Assembly: GCF_000740895.1 (NCBI RefSeq)
Contig: NC_025261.1
Location: forward strand, 1,922,001-1,986,000
Length of the DNA: 64,000 nt
Reading direction: 5' to 3'
DNA from: Theileria orientalis strain Shintoku
Lineage: Eukaryota; Apicomplexa; Aconoidasida; Piroplasmida; Theileriidae
In this document: piece by piece, positions 42,872 to 53,300 of the stretch
How the letters are laid out: every line of letters begins with the position of its first letter
How positions within the stretch are numbered: the stretch's first letter is position 1
The notes under the pieces: generated by a model
Database searches by the model: none
What the model was told of the DNA's origin: nothing
What the model saw: the letters and a program-made list of their open reading frames with translations, nothing else
Program-made: the position numbers and the translations under genes

Positions 42872-43114
42872 TGCTCAATAAGGTTTGTAAGTCTGGAGGA
42901 TGGAAAGTGGTGGGTCCAAGAGTAAAGTACGGAGTTATGCATGGGGTCGACCGCGAGTGAATGCTGGATTCCACTGGATCCCATCGTAACCGGCCCCAAT
43001 TAGCTCCCTTAAACGGCCTGAATGAGCATATTTCAGGCCGTATACGATGATATAGGCCCCAATTGCCCCGCTCGTTGGCCTTTTGGCGCTCTCCTCGCCC
43101 ACATGTGGTCTAAT
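42872..43114. promoter_or_regulatory. Upstream region of the surface-antigen-like gene
   Basis: GATTCCA at 42967-42973, 96 bp upstream of the start at 42871. The rest is unremarkable. Confidence 0.45.
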
Positions 43115-43524
43115 CTATATGTTTCCAGTGCAGGCCTCCGTGGTTTCCGCCAAGGCGCCTCCATCATACCCTTTGACATTAGCTCTGCCACCTTCTCCAT
43201 CAGTTATGCCCCTTTCTCCACTGTTACTAACACCTACCCTTGGCCCCTGGTGTCGACCTCCAATCCTTTTTTTACCTTGTCAATCTCTATGATTCTCCGC
43301 CCTGTTATGCTTATCGTTCTTACCAGTGTTTATTATCTATCGCCGCCCATATGTGTTAGCAACCATCTTTTATTATGTGTCTTACTTGCCACTTGTACGC
43401 TCCAATCTGTGAATGTGTTCTTGAACTCCTGCATTAGTACTCCAATCTTATCGTATATACTTTACAAAATCATACTTATTTACTTATCTTTGCTATCCCC
43501 TAGATATTTTACATTACTTTCCAT
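43115..43524 (-). CDS. Cryptic four-exon small gene, 82 aa
   Basis: Exons, minus strand: 43524-43484, 43459-43386, 43301-43238 and 43184-43115, with GT-AG introns of 24, 84 and 53 nt, all in phase. The product starts MESNVKYLGDSKDN, continues IYDKIGVLMQEFKNTFTDWS then VQVARRRIIEIDKVKKGLEV, and ends with a Gly/Ala-rich tail. The second and third exons read as a continuous charged helix. GATTCCA sits 21 bp upstream of the ATG. A 174-codon frame on the other strand (43022-43546) covers the same DNA but has an unnatural hydrophobic composition and I reject it. The last exon's acceptor is the least certain part: an upstream acceptor gives a 17-nt intron. Family unknown. Confidence 0.5.
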
Positions 43525-44171
43525 TCCTTTTGACTACACATTCTGATTCCATACACACTTGTGTATTATTCATTTATCCTCAGATTTATAAACCATTATA
43601 TACTATTTCATAACTATCTTATATCTATTAATCCACAAATCCACTAAATAATTAATCCACAAATCCACTTAATAATTAATGTATAAATCCACTAAATAAT
43701 TAATCCACAAATCCACTTAATAATTAATGTATAAATCCACTAAATAATTAATCCACAAATCCACTAAATAACCAATCAATCCACAAATCTACTAATCAAT
43801 CTGGTCATAGAAATCAAAATGTTGACTACAAACTCTCAACACTCCCACTTACAGTCTTTACTAGCCACGTCATCGGCGCGTATCAGCAGCTGTCTAAGTA
43901 CTAACTATCGCGTAATCTACTTTATTCTACACATTAGGTAATGTTGCTACATTCACCCCTGGCTGCTGTTTGCAGTGATAGTTTTGTGAAAGGGGACTGA
44001 CAGACATGGTAATAGCACTTTCAGCACTAAACAAAGCGTTCAACGTGATTGCGGGGTGAATTGCCTTTAGGTTGAATACTGGCATTGGGTGAGGGCCACT
44101 CGAGAGTGTAAGTGGCGTTGGGACATAGCGCCAGCCTTAGAGCCTAGCTAACAGGTGAACAAAGTCAGTTT
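43525..44171. other. Intergenic region with tandem repeat
   Basis: Holds GATTCCA (43545-43551) and a 24-bp tandem repeat (43629-43796). No exon recognised downstream of it. Confidence 0.55.
43629..43796 (+). repeat. 24-bp tandem repeat, six units plus partial
   Basis: Units start at 43629, 43653, 43677, 43701, 43725 and 43749, each close to taatccacaaatccactaaa followed by taat. Units 2-3 and 4-5 form an identical 48-bp dimer, so the array grew by dimer duplication. There are no spacers, so it is not CRISPR-like. Confidence 0.92.
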
Positions 44172-45991
44172 TTACAGGTCATAGACCCGGGTGAGCAGCT
44201 TTGCGACGGCTGCCTCAGTGTGTTTGTCCTCGAGGATGAACTTTGCGTGCCGCTTTACGAAGTCTGGCGCGTCGCCGACTGCGAACGAGTTGTTGAGCGC
44301 GTCCATGATCTCGATGTCGTTTTCGCCGTCGCCCACGAAGAAGAGTCCGTCGCTGTCTAGTCCGTAGTGTTCCATGAGTTTTTTGACTCCGAATGACTTA
44401 CTCACTTTGGGCGGCGTGATCTCCGTGAAGAGCTGGAAGATTGTGACCTTGGAGATGTGGTCCACTCCGTTTACGAAAGGCCCGAAGTTAGGCTCATTTT
44501 TGTAGAAGTAGATCATCACAGGGTCCACTTCCAGCAGATGCTGCGGCTCTATTTGCATCGGCTTGAAGAAGTTATAGAACAGGAAGAGCTTCGCCGTGAT
44601 CATTGCTGGGTCAGAGAGGCAGTAGTAGTTTTCCAGGTCGTAGAACAAAAACTCGCCTTCTGCTCCCTTCTCCTGAATGTATGCGAGCAGCTTCTTCATG
44701 TACTCCTTCGAGAAGGTCGTCTTGTGAATTACGTTTCCTCTGTGGTCGAACACCACTGTTCCGTTGTTGTAGACTCCCGGGTACCCGTTGTACGTCGTGT
44801 GCTCCATGATCAGGTCATTGAAGCCGTCGAAACTCGATCCAAATGACCTTCCTAAATAATTGTTAGTCCAATGTTTATTTCGTATCAGTGTTGTATTTTA
44901 TCTTCTTATCGTCCTTAATCGCACTACTCTCATACTACTAGGTTACCTGTACAAATGAGCGGGTGATACCCTGCCTGCCTCGCCTTCTCAAACGCCTTCA
45001 AATTCTTAACAAAGTACTTTGAGTTCATGCACAAGAACGTTCCGTCCAGGTCAATTGCAAAGTACTTAGGCTTTACGCTGGGCATGAACTTTTCCATGTT
45101 TGACGGGATCGTCGACTTTCCCTTTTCCGTCGTCAGCTTCGGCAGTATTGAATACAGTTTGTCCAGCTTATCGAAAAAGTCTTTTCTTGTGATTCGAATC
45201 CACTTGTTTCCGCTTCTGTACATCTTAATCCTCAGGAATCCCACGTCTTCCGAGCCGTCGATGTAGCATGATGGGCATGCTATTTTGTTTGTGGTTGCCA
45301 CTCCTGTGTCGGCAGCGTTTGCATACACGGCCGTGCTACCTTCTGAAGTGTTACCTTCGCTTGTGGTGGTGCTAGTGGTGTATGTTTTCGTCAATCCGTG
45401 CCCTAAAATGTAATTTTTTACTCACGCGTTGTATATAACCCTATCTAACATCTATGTTAACGGGAACCAGTATATATTTAATGGGTGCAATGCTATTATA
45501 AATATCATCTGATACATAAGAGAATCATAAATGGCAATATCGGCGGATACTTAGTGATATAATAGCACCAATAATGCCAATATCTGCTGCATATTGCCGT
45601 ATTGCTATGTACACCTAATATACTCGTGCTTACCATCGGTGGGCTTCGACCCCTTGGTGTCAGGCAGGGTGTACCCTGAGAAGCTCGTCGACGTAGTGCT
45701 GTCGCTACCGAAGCTCACGTCGCGCTTCGTGCCAGTCTGCCCTGTGAAAGTGCCGACAATGGTGCTGGGTTCACTGGTGACTATGTAGTCGATCATCTGG
45801 GCCCTCTCATTGTCTGAGAAGATCCAAACGTACTTGGCGTACGTTGACGTGCTCGATTGCCAAATGAAGTAATCTCCGTCCTTGATTGATGTGATTTTGT
45901 TTGTGTCGTAGCTGAAGAATATATCCAACGGCACGTTAGCCCAAAAATGGCTCGAGTGCGCGAGGTTTTTTGATGCGATGTCGAGCTCCAT
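44172..45991 (-). CDS. FAINT-domain / HAD (Cof-type) phosphatase fusion
   Basis: Exons, minus strand: 45991-45634, 45402-44947 and 44851-44172 give 497 aa, with all junctions in phase. The N-terminus (residues 2-75) is a textbook FAINT domain: ELDIASKNLAHSSHFWANV, ITSIKDGDYFIWQSS, AKYVWIFSDNERAQM. A Thr/Ser-rich linker follows, then a partial FAINT-like stretch (VGFLRIKMYRSGNKWIRIT). Residues about 240-497 are a HAD class IIB (Cof) phosphatase: motif I DLDGTFLCMN, motif II across the last junction ICTGRSF, the motif III lysine near FGVKKLMEHYG, motif IV VGDGENDIEIM. The catalytic Asp pair is intact. Cof enzymes hydrolyse small phosphorylated metabolites such as sugar phosphates. No signal peptide was found before the FAINT domain. 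The frame stays open upstream, so a 5' exon is likely missing. Confidence 0.85.
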
Positions 45992-46736
45992 GGCTATAAG
46001 CTTTCGTGCGTCTAACACAGGAGTTAGAACTGGGTAAATTTAATATTTACTGCGTGTGGGTGATTGATACGAGTTTCGGCAAGATCGTTTATGTTAATGG
46101 CTAAAATTGAAATCACGATATGGCCGACTATAGTGCCCGCGGATAAAGGTTAATTAAAACAGTTTGGGGATTATTTTTAAAAAAACAACTTGACAATCGA
46201 AGTAAATAAATAACAATTAAGTATTCCTAGGGTTTAACTTAAGTGATAAGAGGTGAGAAAGTAAGAAATTGGCAAATACGGATTTGCGACAAACAAAAAG
46301 TGAATGGTGACAGTGGGTATATCAAATAATTAACTGACAAAAGGTGAAAAAATAGCTGATAAATGAAGACTGGTGAGTTGAAAATGGAATTATAGTACAT
46401 ACAATAGATTATCTATGGCCCTTTGGTCCGTGGTAGTGTCGTCCAAAATGTGTGGCAAAGATTCTTAGAAGTACCGTCCCAATTTTTTAGTAAAGATAAG
46501 GGCAAAAATCGTTTATAAACGGGGGAAAGCTGTTAATCTGTGCAAAAGGAGATTGGTTAGCGGGACAGTCAGTGTGTTACTCTTCTCGAAATGGGCGATT
46601 TCGTGTATTCATTATTTCGCAGTTCTGCCGGGCAGTGTACCATTTTGTTTACGGACTCACCTATTGTTTAGACTTTATAAAATCGTGATTGCACATATCA
46701 GTATTTTCAAGAGTGAAATAAGGCAATAATCGGCCG
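45992..46736. other. Intergenic region (possible missing 5' exon of the fusion gene)
   Basis: The frame upstream of 45991 remains open for about 10 codons to an acceptor-like site, but no signal-peptide exon was recognised on the minus strand. Confidence 0.4.
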
Positions 46737-46913
46737 ATGTCGTTTGTCAGTAAATTGGGTTTCGACAAATTCTCGTACAATGGACCACATTTATTACATA
46801 ATTGTGGAATAGAACAATTTATTCAAGTGAAAATTACTGGTAAGTACCATCAAACCTCATATTTAGTGCCCGGAAGGTATCGATCAGGGGTTAAACAGCC
46901 ATTATATGCATAG
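46737..46913 (+). CDS. Spliced mini-gene, 49 aa (tentative)
   Basis: Exon 1 (46737-46839) starts at ATG and reads MSFVSKLGFDKFSYNGPHLL then HNCGIEQFIQVKIT. A GTAAGT donor opens a 27-nt intron ending ATTTAG. Exon 2 (46867-46913) reads VPGRYRSGVKQPLYA and stops. The phase matches and the canonical donor is strong. The intron is in the short class seen elsewhere in the window. Function unknown. A small organellar protein is one possibility. It lies head-to-head with the FAINT-HAD gene. Confidence 0.45.
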   Translation: MSFVSKLGFDKFSYNGPHLLHNCGIEQFIQVKITGKYHQTSYLVPGRYRSGVKQPLYA

Positions 46914-47267
46914 ATATATGTAAAAGGTGTCCGATTCACGAGTATTTTATCTATAGAGTATAGTAAATCTTAAAATTTTATGAAAATTGACCCAAATTTT
47001 GACCCAAAGGGCTCAAAATAACAATAAATACCATTGGTGCTAAATCTGATAAAAAATGAAGTCAGCAGCATAAGAATCCACTCCAGAAATACAAAAAATA
47101 TATAAATAAGCGCCGTCTCCAGGTGCTGAGTTTATTTCCGTCAGTGATGAACTGGCACAACTGGTTAAAGTTGCCTAAGGCCAAGCCATCCGCCACCCCA
47201 TCCATACTTCCACCACCCGTACACACTGTATTCACGAGCCTCTAGGCGGCCGCCCCCGAGATACTCC
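46914..47267. other. Intergenic region
   Basis: GC-richer near 47130-47267 and with scattered open frames on the minus strand just after the neighbouring stop codon, but no gene could be supported. Confidence 0.45.
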
Positions 47268-48431
47268 CTACTCTGAAGCGCTGTGGCCGTTCACGTGGTT
47301 GGCTTGGCCATTCATCTCAATTTCCATTTCGTCCTCAGTGCTACTCTCCTCCGTGGTTTCGTCCTCAGTACTAAAGTCTAAATCCATATCGACCCCGCCC
47401 TGAACAATTTAGTCAGATAACTAGTAAGGGTGTGTCAAAAACAGCCACTCAGCGCCTTTGCCACAAGTGCTTTTATGCCCTTATCCCTACTGCCTAAGAG
47501 GGCGAGGGACTTCGCACACTTACACTGGCAGTCAAGTTGAGAGTTACGACTGCACATAGACCGTCAACTAGTGGCTAAGTGAAGGCGGCTGCTACATATG
47601 TAGTCCATTCCTGTCTATCTGCCCTAAAAGTACCTGTTGATTCTGGCCAGGAACGACCCCCTGGTGCAGCTGCTGACTGTACTGGGAGTGTGTCTGCGAG
47701 TAGGAAATGTATCCCACAGGGTCCGTGTAGGTGAGAGAAACTCGGTCGAGCTGCCAAATGCCCTCCCTGACGACGAACCTCTGCGTCGTGTCCCTGCCCC
47801 AACGGTCAATAATGCGCAAATAAACGTAGAACTTGGCCTCCTCTGTAAAGTTGTCTAAAACATTCAGAAATTAAAAAAGGATGCGACGGTCGCGTCACCG
47901 GCAACTAGTCTGCTTGAAGCCCGCAGAGGCTTTACTAAATAAGTTTAAACGCTTCGGAGTACTTCTATCTATCTATCTGCGTCTAGCATAACTGGTGGAG
48001 GCAGAGCCTGCTTCCTGCGTAAACTTACGTGGAAAGCCCATCATTAAATTGTTACTCAGGGGCACCCTGGTGTTGTTGTACACGACAATCTTCTCGCAGT
48101 AGTCCGAGTTGTACTCGTAAAGCTTGTTGGCGCCCTGGTAAATCCCGTAGAAAAACGAATTGCCGTTTGGGATAATTATGTGGTAGTAGATGTCGTAGAA
48201 CTTGTGCAGCTCGACGATCAGCTCGTCCCTGTTGAACTCGTCCTGCAAGTTGACCAGGATCGGGTCTAGGCAGTGCGCGAACCTAATGCTGGGCCCCCTG
48301 CCCAAACTTCCACCTTTCAAAAAGCTGTAAAAAACCCTGCCGCTCCTTTTCCCAGTCCCACTGATACCACTTTCAATGATTTTCGTAAGCACGAAGTGGG
48401 TGAGACACAGAAATGTTACCGTTTTCCTCAT
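47268..48431 (-). CDS. Signal-peptide protein of unknown family (three exons)
   Basis: Exons, minus strand: 48431-48029, 47854-47634 and 47399-47268 give 251 aa, with all GT-AG junctions in phase. The start is the ATG of MRKTVTFLCLTHFVLTKIIE, a possible signal peptide. The upstream frame has no ATG. The body reads as a folded globular domain: NRDELIVELHKFYDIYYHII, SFFYGIYQGANKLYEYNSD, then across the exon 1-2 junction GFPHNFTEEAKFYVYLRI, then RDTTQRFVVREGIWQLDRVS. The C-terminal exon is an acidic tail (DLDFSTEDETTEESSTEDE). I do not recognise the family. The N-terminus could alternatively be the first strand of a cytosolic protein. TGGAATC/GATTCCA lies 141 bp upstream (48572). Confidence 0.65.
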
Positions 48432-49394
48432 CGACGATTTTACCTCAACCACTATCCTCTACCAAGACTTCTTGCCTACCCACGCATCAATTCTCTGATT
48501 CAGCTCAGTCACCTACCTTTAGACTTTTTTTGGGAGTACACACACATACACTTGACTTTACTTTCAGAGCTGATTCCATATATATTTTTCTTGACAAAAC
48601 TTTACTGAGAAATCTACAAGCTTTTTACCTATTACAAATTTTGCACTCTTAACTGTGTCACTAAAACACAATTTACAGTTTTTGCGAACTCTAATGGCTC
48701 TTAATAACAGCAAAATACTAATAACGCCGTTACAGTTTAAATTTCCAACTTTACTTCAAATGTGTATTGCGAATCCTCAATTACAATACTACACATGAAA
48801 ATAATTTTTTAAATCAAACTTTGAAACAACTCCGTTTTTAAAAAATTAACTAATATTTTACAATGTTATTCAATATTGATTCCGTGTCCAACTTATAAAG
48901 TGATCTAATTCTTCCACTTTTAGTGTCACTTCCTTTCGGCTGACTACATATATATCAATTATGTTTACTATAATCATTACTAATTTAATTATTATTTCTT
49001 TTATTATTTTACTTTTTATTATTTTTTTTATTATTTATTTTTAATAATTACTTTAAAATCCTTTTAACTTTATTTAATACTAATCTTAAATTTAGATTCG
49101 TTTTAATTTTAATCGACATCTTTTTTCCGCTTACTTACTATTTACTTTTTAGCTTTCTTACTTGTAATATCTATTGGCACTTTGCACTTTTTTTGTCATC
49201 TTACTTTCTATCGTCGGTCTTACCTTGGTAACACTCCTACCAACTCCGTTTCCTTCTTCCAAATCGGCTAAAATCCTCTCAATACGCTAACTATTCTACT
49301 GTACGCACTACTGTAATACGTCACTATCCATACATTTTACTTATTTGTTATATGCTCACTCCTATTTACCAAATATTCCTATTAATTGACAAAA
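48432..49394. other. AT-rich intergenic spacer
   Basis: GATTCCA at 48572-48578. T-rich tracts at about 48980-49120. No exon recognised. Confidence 0.55.
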
Positions 49395-51730
49395 TTAAAT
49401 CTTTTGGTACAACTGATGGTTAAACTTAACTATTATGATGGTCATATTGTCGCATCCAATTCCCTCTGACTCACTCGGGTTGTTGCTCAGGCACATGTCG
49501 CAGAGTTCTTCGCATATTTTTTCGAGGACTTTTCTTTCCTTCGCTCCGTCGCCCTCCATTCTTATGTTCGAGCCTGCTCCTCCTCCTCCCTTTTCAAACG
49601 AGTTACTCGATGATGCTAAGTCGAACACGCTTTCTCCGTAACTGCTGTTGGCTCCGGCTGTCTTTTCGCCACTCTTTGTCTTTGCCTTTACTTTCTTTCC
49701 CTCCTTCGCGTCCTCCCACTCTCCCTCTGTGTATAGCGTGTACTTGTAGTTAACGTAGTCTACCACCTGCTGGTTTGACTTGCAGTCCCATATTCCGTCG
49801 CATGCGAGTATGAGGAACTCGTCCTCCTTCGTCAGGGGCAGTATCTTAACGTCTGGGAATGATATGATTTTCTGTTCTCTGGTTGAGAGGCTGTTGTCCA
49901 GTTTGAATGAAAGGTCTCCCAGGCTGCGCGACAGGTTCAGGTTTCCGTCCACTCTTCCGTTGATCACGTAACCTCCTGCGTTTTTGATCCTGTTGAGCTC
50001 CGGCTCGTCTGTCGGCTTGTGGTCCACTGAGAGTGGCACTGCTACTTTGTTCCTGCTCAGGACGCATCTCGAGTCTCCTGCGTTTGCCACTATTAGACAT
50101 GGCACTGGGTCCTCCAACACAACTGCCACTACGCTCGTCGAGCCGCATCCCATTGCGTACAGCTCCGAGTTTAGTGCGTCTTCTGCTGTGTTTTCCGTTT
50201 CTAGCGCGTCAACTTCCATATTTGGCTGTGCGTTTTCCGTATTAGCTCTCAACGCTTGAAGGCCTGTATAATAGTTAATCGTTGTGAACAATTGATCATT
50301 ATTCGCTGGTTATAATTCAACTAAATGTAGTGATATCTATATACCGTTACGGGTTGTGGCATACATTAGTATTATCTAGTGTCAGTAGTACTAGCTAGTT
50401 TTATAACTACAAATACATGTTAGCTAACAAGACTAGAATTGGTAGTATCATGTAAGGATATGCGCGGTATTAGTATCAGGAGATGAAATAACGATTCGTA
50501 TTAGAATCGGATTAGTACATAACGAGTAAAGGTAACGAATAGACAAGAGCTACCTAGTACTTGAAATCTAATTAATTGATATCTAGTATCCATCTATCTA
50601 TCTAACATTATCAATAACGATTCTGACTAGTGTAGTTGGTTGTATGGTAAGAGGCTGCTTATTGTTATCATTAAAACCCTACCATCATCATCGGAAGGTG
50701 CGTTTGGAACTGCGTCTAGTCCCAGTTCCGTGTTTATCTCTTCCATCTCCCTATCTGACCCCTCAGCCTCAGTCGAAGAGTCCACTCCGTAGTAGGGTAT
50801 GCTGTCATACTTGTTAAGCTTCTCGGTGGTCTTCGCCACTCCCTGGGTCGTGCTCTGTGTTGCTTCCGCGCTATTAGAGTGGCTCGTTAGGTGGCCAACA
50901 CCAGCAGTGTTACTGGATGAGGCGTTACCAGACGCGCCTGAATACGATATGTTGTAACTGCTTGTCAACTGCTGAATTATGTCTATGGCGTGCTGGCGAT
51001 TCGTTATCTTTTCTGGCAACAGCACCTTGAACAGGTTATCTCCGCTCGACTTTTTGTTTGTGCTTATGAGGTGCAGCTGCTTATCCACCTCCGGCTTCTG
51101 CAGGTACTCGTCCAACTTCAGGAAGCTGTTCTCCAGCGCCCTGCCTATCAGGTGTGACTCGGGCGTTGTGGTGCTAAAGGTCGGCGTGTTCGTTCCTGAG
51201 GGGTTGACCGGCGTTTCCGCCGTGGTGTTGGTGGGCGTGGCTGTGTCCGTTGGCGTTGTTTCTGCTGCTTCGGTGGGGTTATCACTGTACTTAGCGACGT
51301 CTGAGCCGAGGCCCTGCGCCGTGGCTATCAAACTTTCCAGCTCGTTAGTGAAAATATACGAGAAGTTCTCTGAGACCCACCGACTCACGCAGTTCCCTCC
51401 GTGCCCGTCGAACACCCCGTATATGCTCCCCTTCAATTTGCCTGCGCTGCAGTCGCCGCCTTCGCTCTCGCCTGCTGCTGACAGCTGCTCGACGAAACTG
51501 TTTGCTCCCGACTTTCCGGAACTGACTTCTCCAGAGGCGGTGTTCGTCGGCCCTGGGGTCAAGTTCCCCGTTGTCTTAAATAGAAAATTCGGAAGAGTCA
51601 GATGTGCGTCTTCCATTGATATCCTCCAGCCCTGCATGGAGCTAGATCCGAAGATGGTGGGATCGAGCTTGAAATCTCCACCGTTTGAGGAGACCTTTTC
51701 GGTCCTAGGACTACTTAAGTGAGCTCCCAT
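49395..51730 (-). CDS. PP2C-type protein phosphatase (PPM) with predicted N-myristoylation site
   Basis: PP2C enzymes are Mg/Mn-dependent Ser/Thr phosphatases. Exons, minus strand: 51730-50683 and 50263-49395 (419-nt intron) give 638 aa. The start was set at MGAHLSSPRTEK, a myristoylation context shared with other apicomplexan PP2Cs, rather than an in-frame ATG 36 nt upstream. Motifs in order: SMQGWRISMEDAHLTL, YGVFDGHGGNCVSRWV (metal-binding Asp), YAMGCGSTSVVAVVL, VANAGDSRCVLSR, NLNLSRSLGDLSFK, EFLILACDGIWDC and, near the end, GCDNMTIIIV. All metal-coordinating aspartates appear present. A poorly conserved insert of about 250 residues (nt about 50690-51340), Thr/Pro/Ser-rich, splits the domain, and a shorter Gly/Lys insert precedes the last motif. 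It probably acts at the membrane. Confidence 0.92.
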
Positions 51731-53300
51731 TTGCAAACCTCTAATAAACAGATAGCGTAGGCGCATACAAGCAAGTCTTCAAGAGTACGCGCATCTAATA
51801 CCAATGTTTAAGTTACGATTTTCTTATTCAGCGAGTAGCACGATTTCAAATTTATCTCTTCAGTAAATACTAGACAATTCACAAATATATATATTTTAAC
51901 GGTTGTGTACGCAGGGAAGCCAAACTGCTTACGATGTCAAATTCACAGTACCTTTTCTAGAAACTCCTCGTTTATATTATCGATGCTTGTTTACACTAAT
52001 GGTAACTTGTTTTAAAACGAAACTGAAAATAAATAACAAATAGACTCAAATTATCAAAAAAAATAAATCTGGAACCAACTGCTTTTTAAAATTTAATAAA
52101 TCACAGTAAATGGTCTGAATTAACCTAGACAAGATTTTTTTCTTTATAACGGATACAATCGGTTAATAGGCGAAAATACCTGAAACCAGGGCGAAAAAGG
52201 TTAATTGGGGAACAAATTCACGAGTTTTCCGGTGATTCTATTAAAATATGTTCAACATTACATTTAAATCACGATCCAAGTTTGGAATCCAGTCACTGTA
52301 AGGATGTAACTACAAATGATCCTTATTAACGTGACAAAATCTACAAATCTACGATAAATTGTGGCAGCCCTTTCAAAATACCAGCAACGAAATAAAAATA
52401 CAATAATATCTAAGATAAATGAAAAATTTTTAATACAATTTTATAAAAATATCTAGGGTAAATCAAATAAAAGGAATTTTAAATGTTTGGCAATGGGGTA
52501 CCATGATGGAATCACTAACCATTCGATTAGTAACGTTTAATAGTGGAATTTATTTCATAATTTTCTAATGCCACTGTAATTATCAGCTTGAATACACTAA
52601 AGGTGCTGCGTTTGACTTATACTTGGCCGGTTATATCCTTGGGTTTTCATCTATACATTTTGAGTGTGGCTCAATAGGCCTCTGGTTTAATTACCCCCTT
52701 GAGTTACACACAAAACACTCATATTTATGAAAATTTTTATTAAAAGATCAATACACTTCAAAAATATTTATAGTTAATTCGAATTAGCACAGAAACAAAC
52801 ACCAGCCTGTTTATAAATAAGAAACATTTCTATGTATCAATATCAATATTATTAGTTAGTTGGTTATTTAAATAGTTACTTAGCGTATAAGTTAGAAAAA
52901 TAGCACATAGGCTAGTATGTTATCAAGTGCATAGTTCAGTTGAGTTCATGGTCTGTGTTCCATAAATATTTATGATAATTTATAATCATTGCCATTTTAT
53001 ACACTCAATTGATCTGTTAAACCAATTCGTGTCCTTTTTAAAAAATTTATCTCAAATTCGTGAAAGTTAGAAATGGAATCCACCCTGGGGGGTGTGCGAC
53101 TTTTTTTGGTGCTTGTCATAAAATTAAATAATTAATTTATAAAATATTTATTAAAATTGTATCATAGATTTATTAAGTTTTGATTTAAATGGTAGAAAAA
53201 ATTATTAATTGGTAGTCAAAGTGACAACAAATATTAAATAGAGTAAGGCCCCTAAAATACACAAACTGAGCAGATTTTAATACACAGAAGTGTTATAAAA
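51731..53300. promoter_or_regulatory. Long divergent intergenic region, PP2C (-) and PIG-F (+)
   Basis: 1.57 kb, AT-rich, no exon recognised. TGGAATC occurs at 52283-52289, 52507-52513 and 53074-53080. A G-tract (CCCTGGGGGGTG) follows the last copy. It is presumably the promoters of both genes. Confidence 0.5.

Noticed and set aside
43022..43546. 174-codon + frame with ATG
   Set aside because: Hydrophobic low-quality reading lying over a better spliced minus-strand model.
46019..48431. Merging the 47268-48431 gene with the FAINT-HAD gene
   Set aside because: Exon 3 of the former ends in a stop after a phase-0 splice, and the first FAINT exon needs a different phase.
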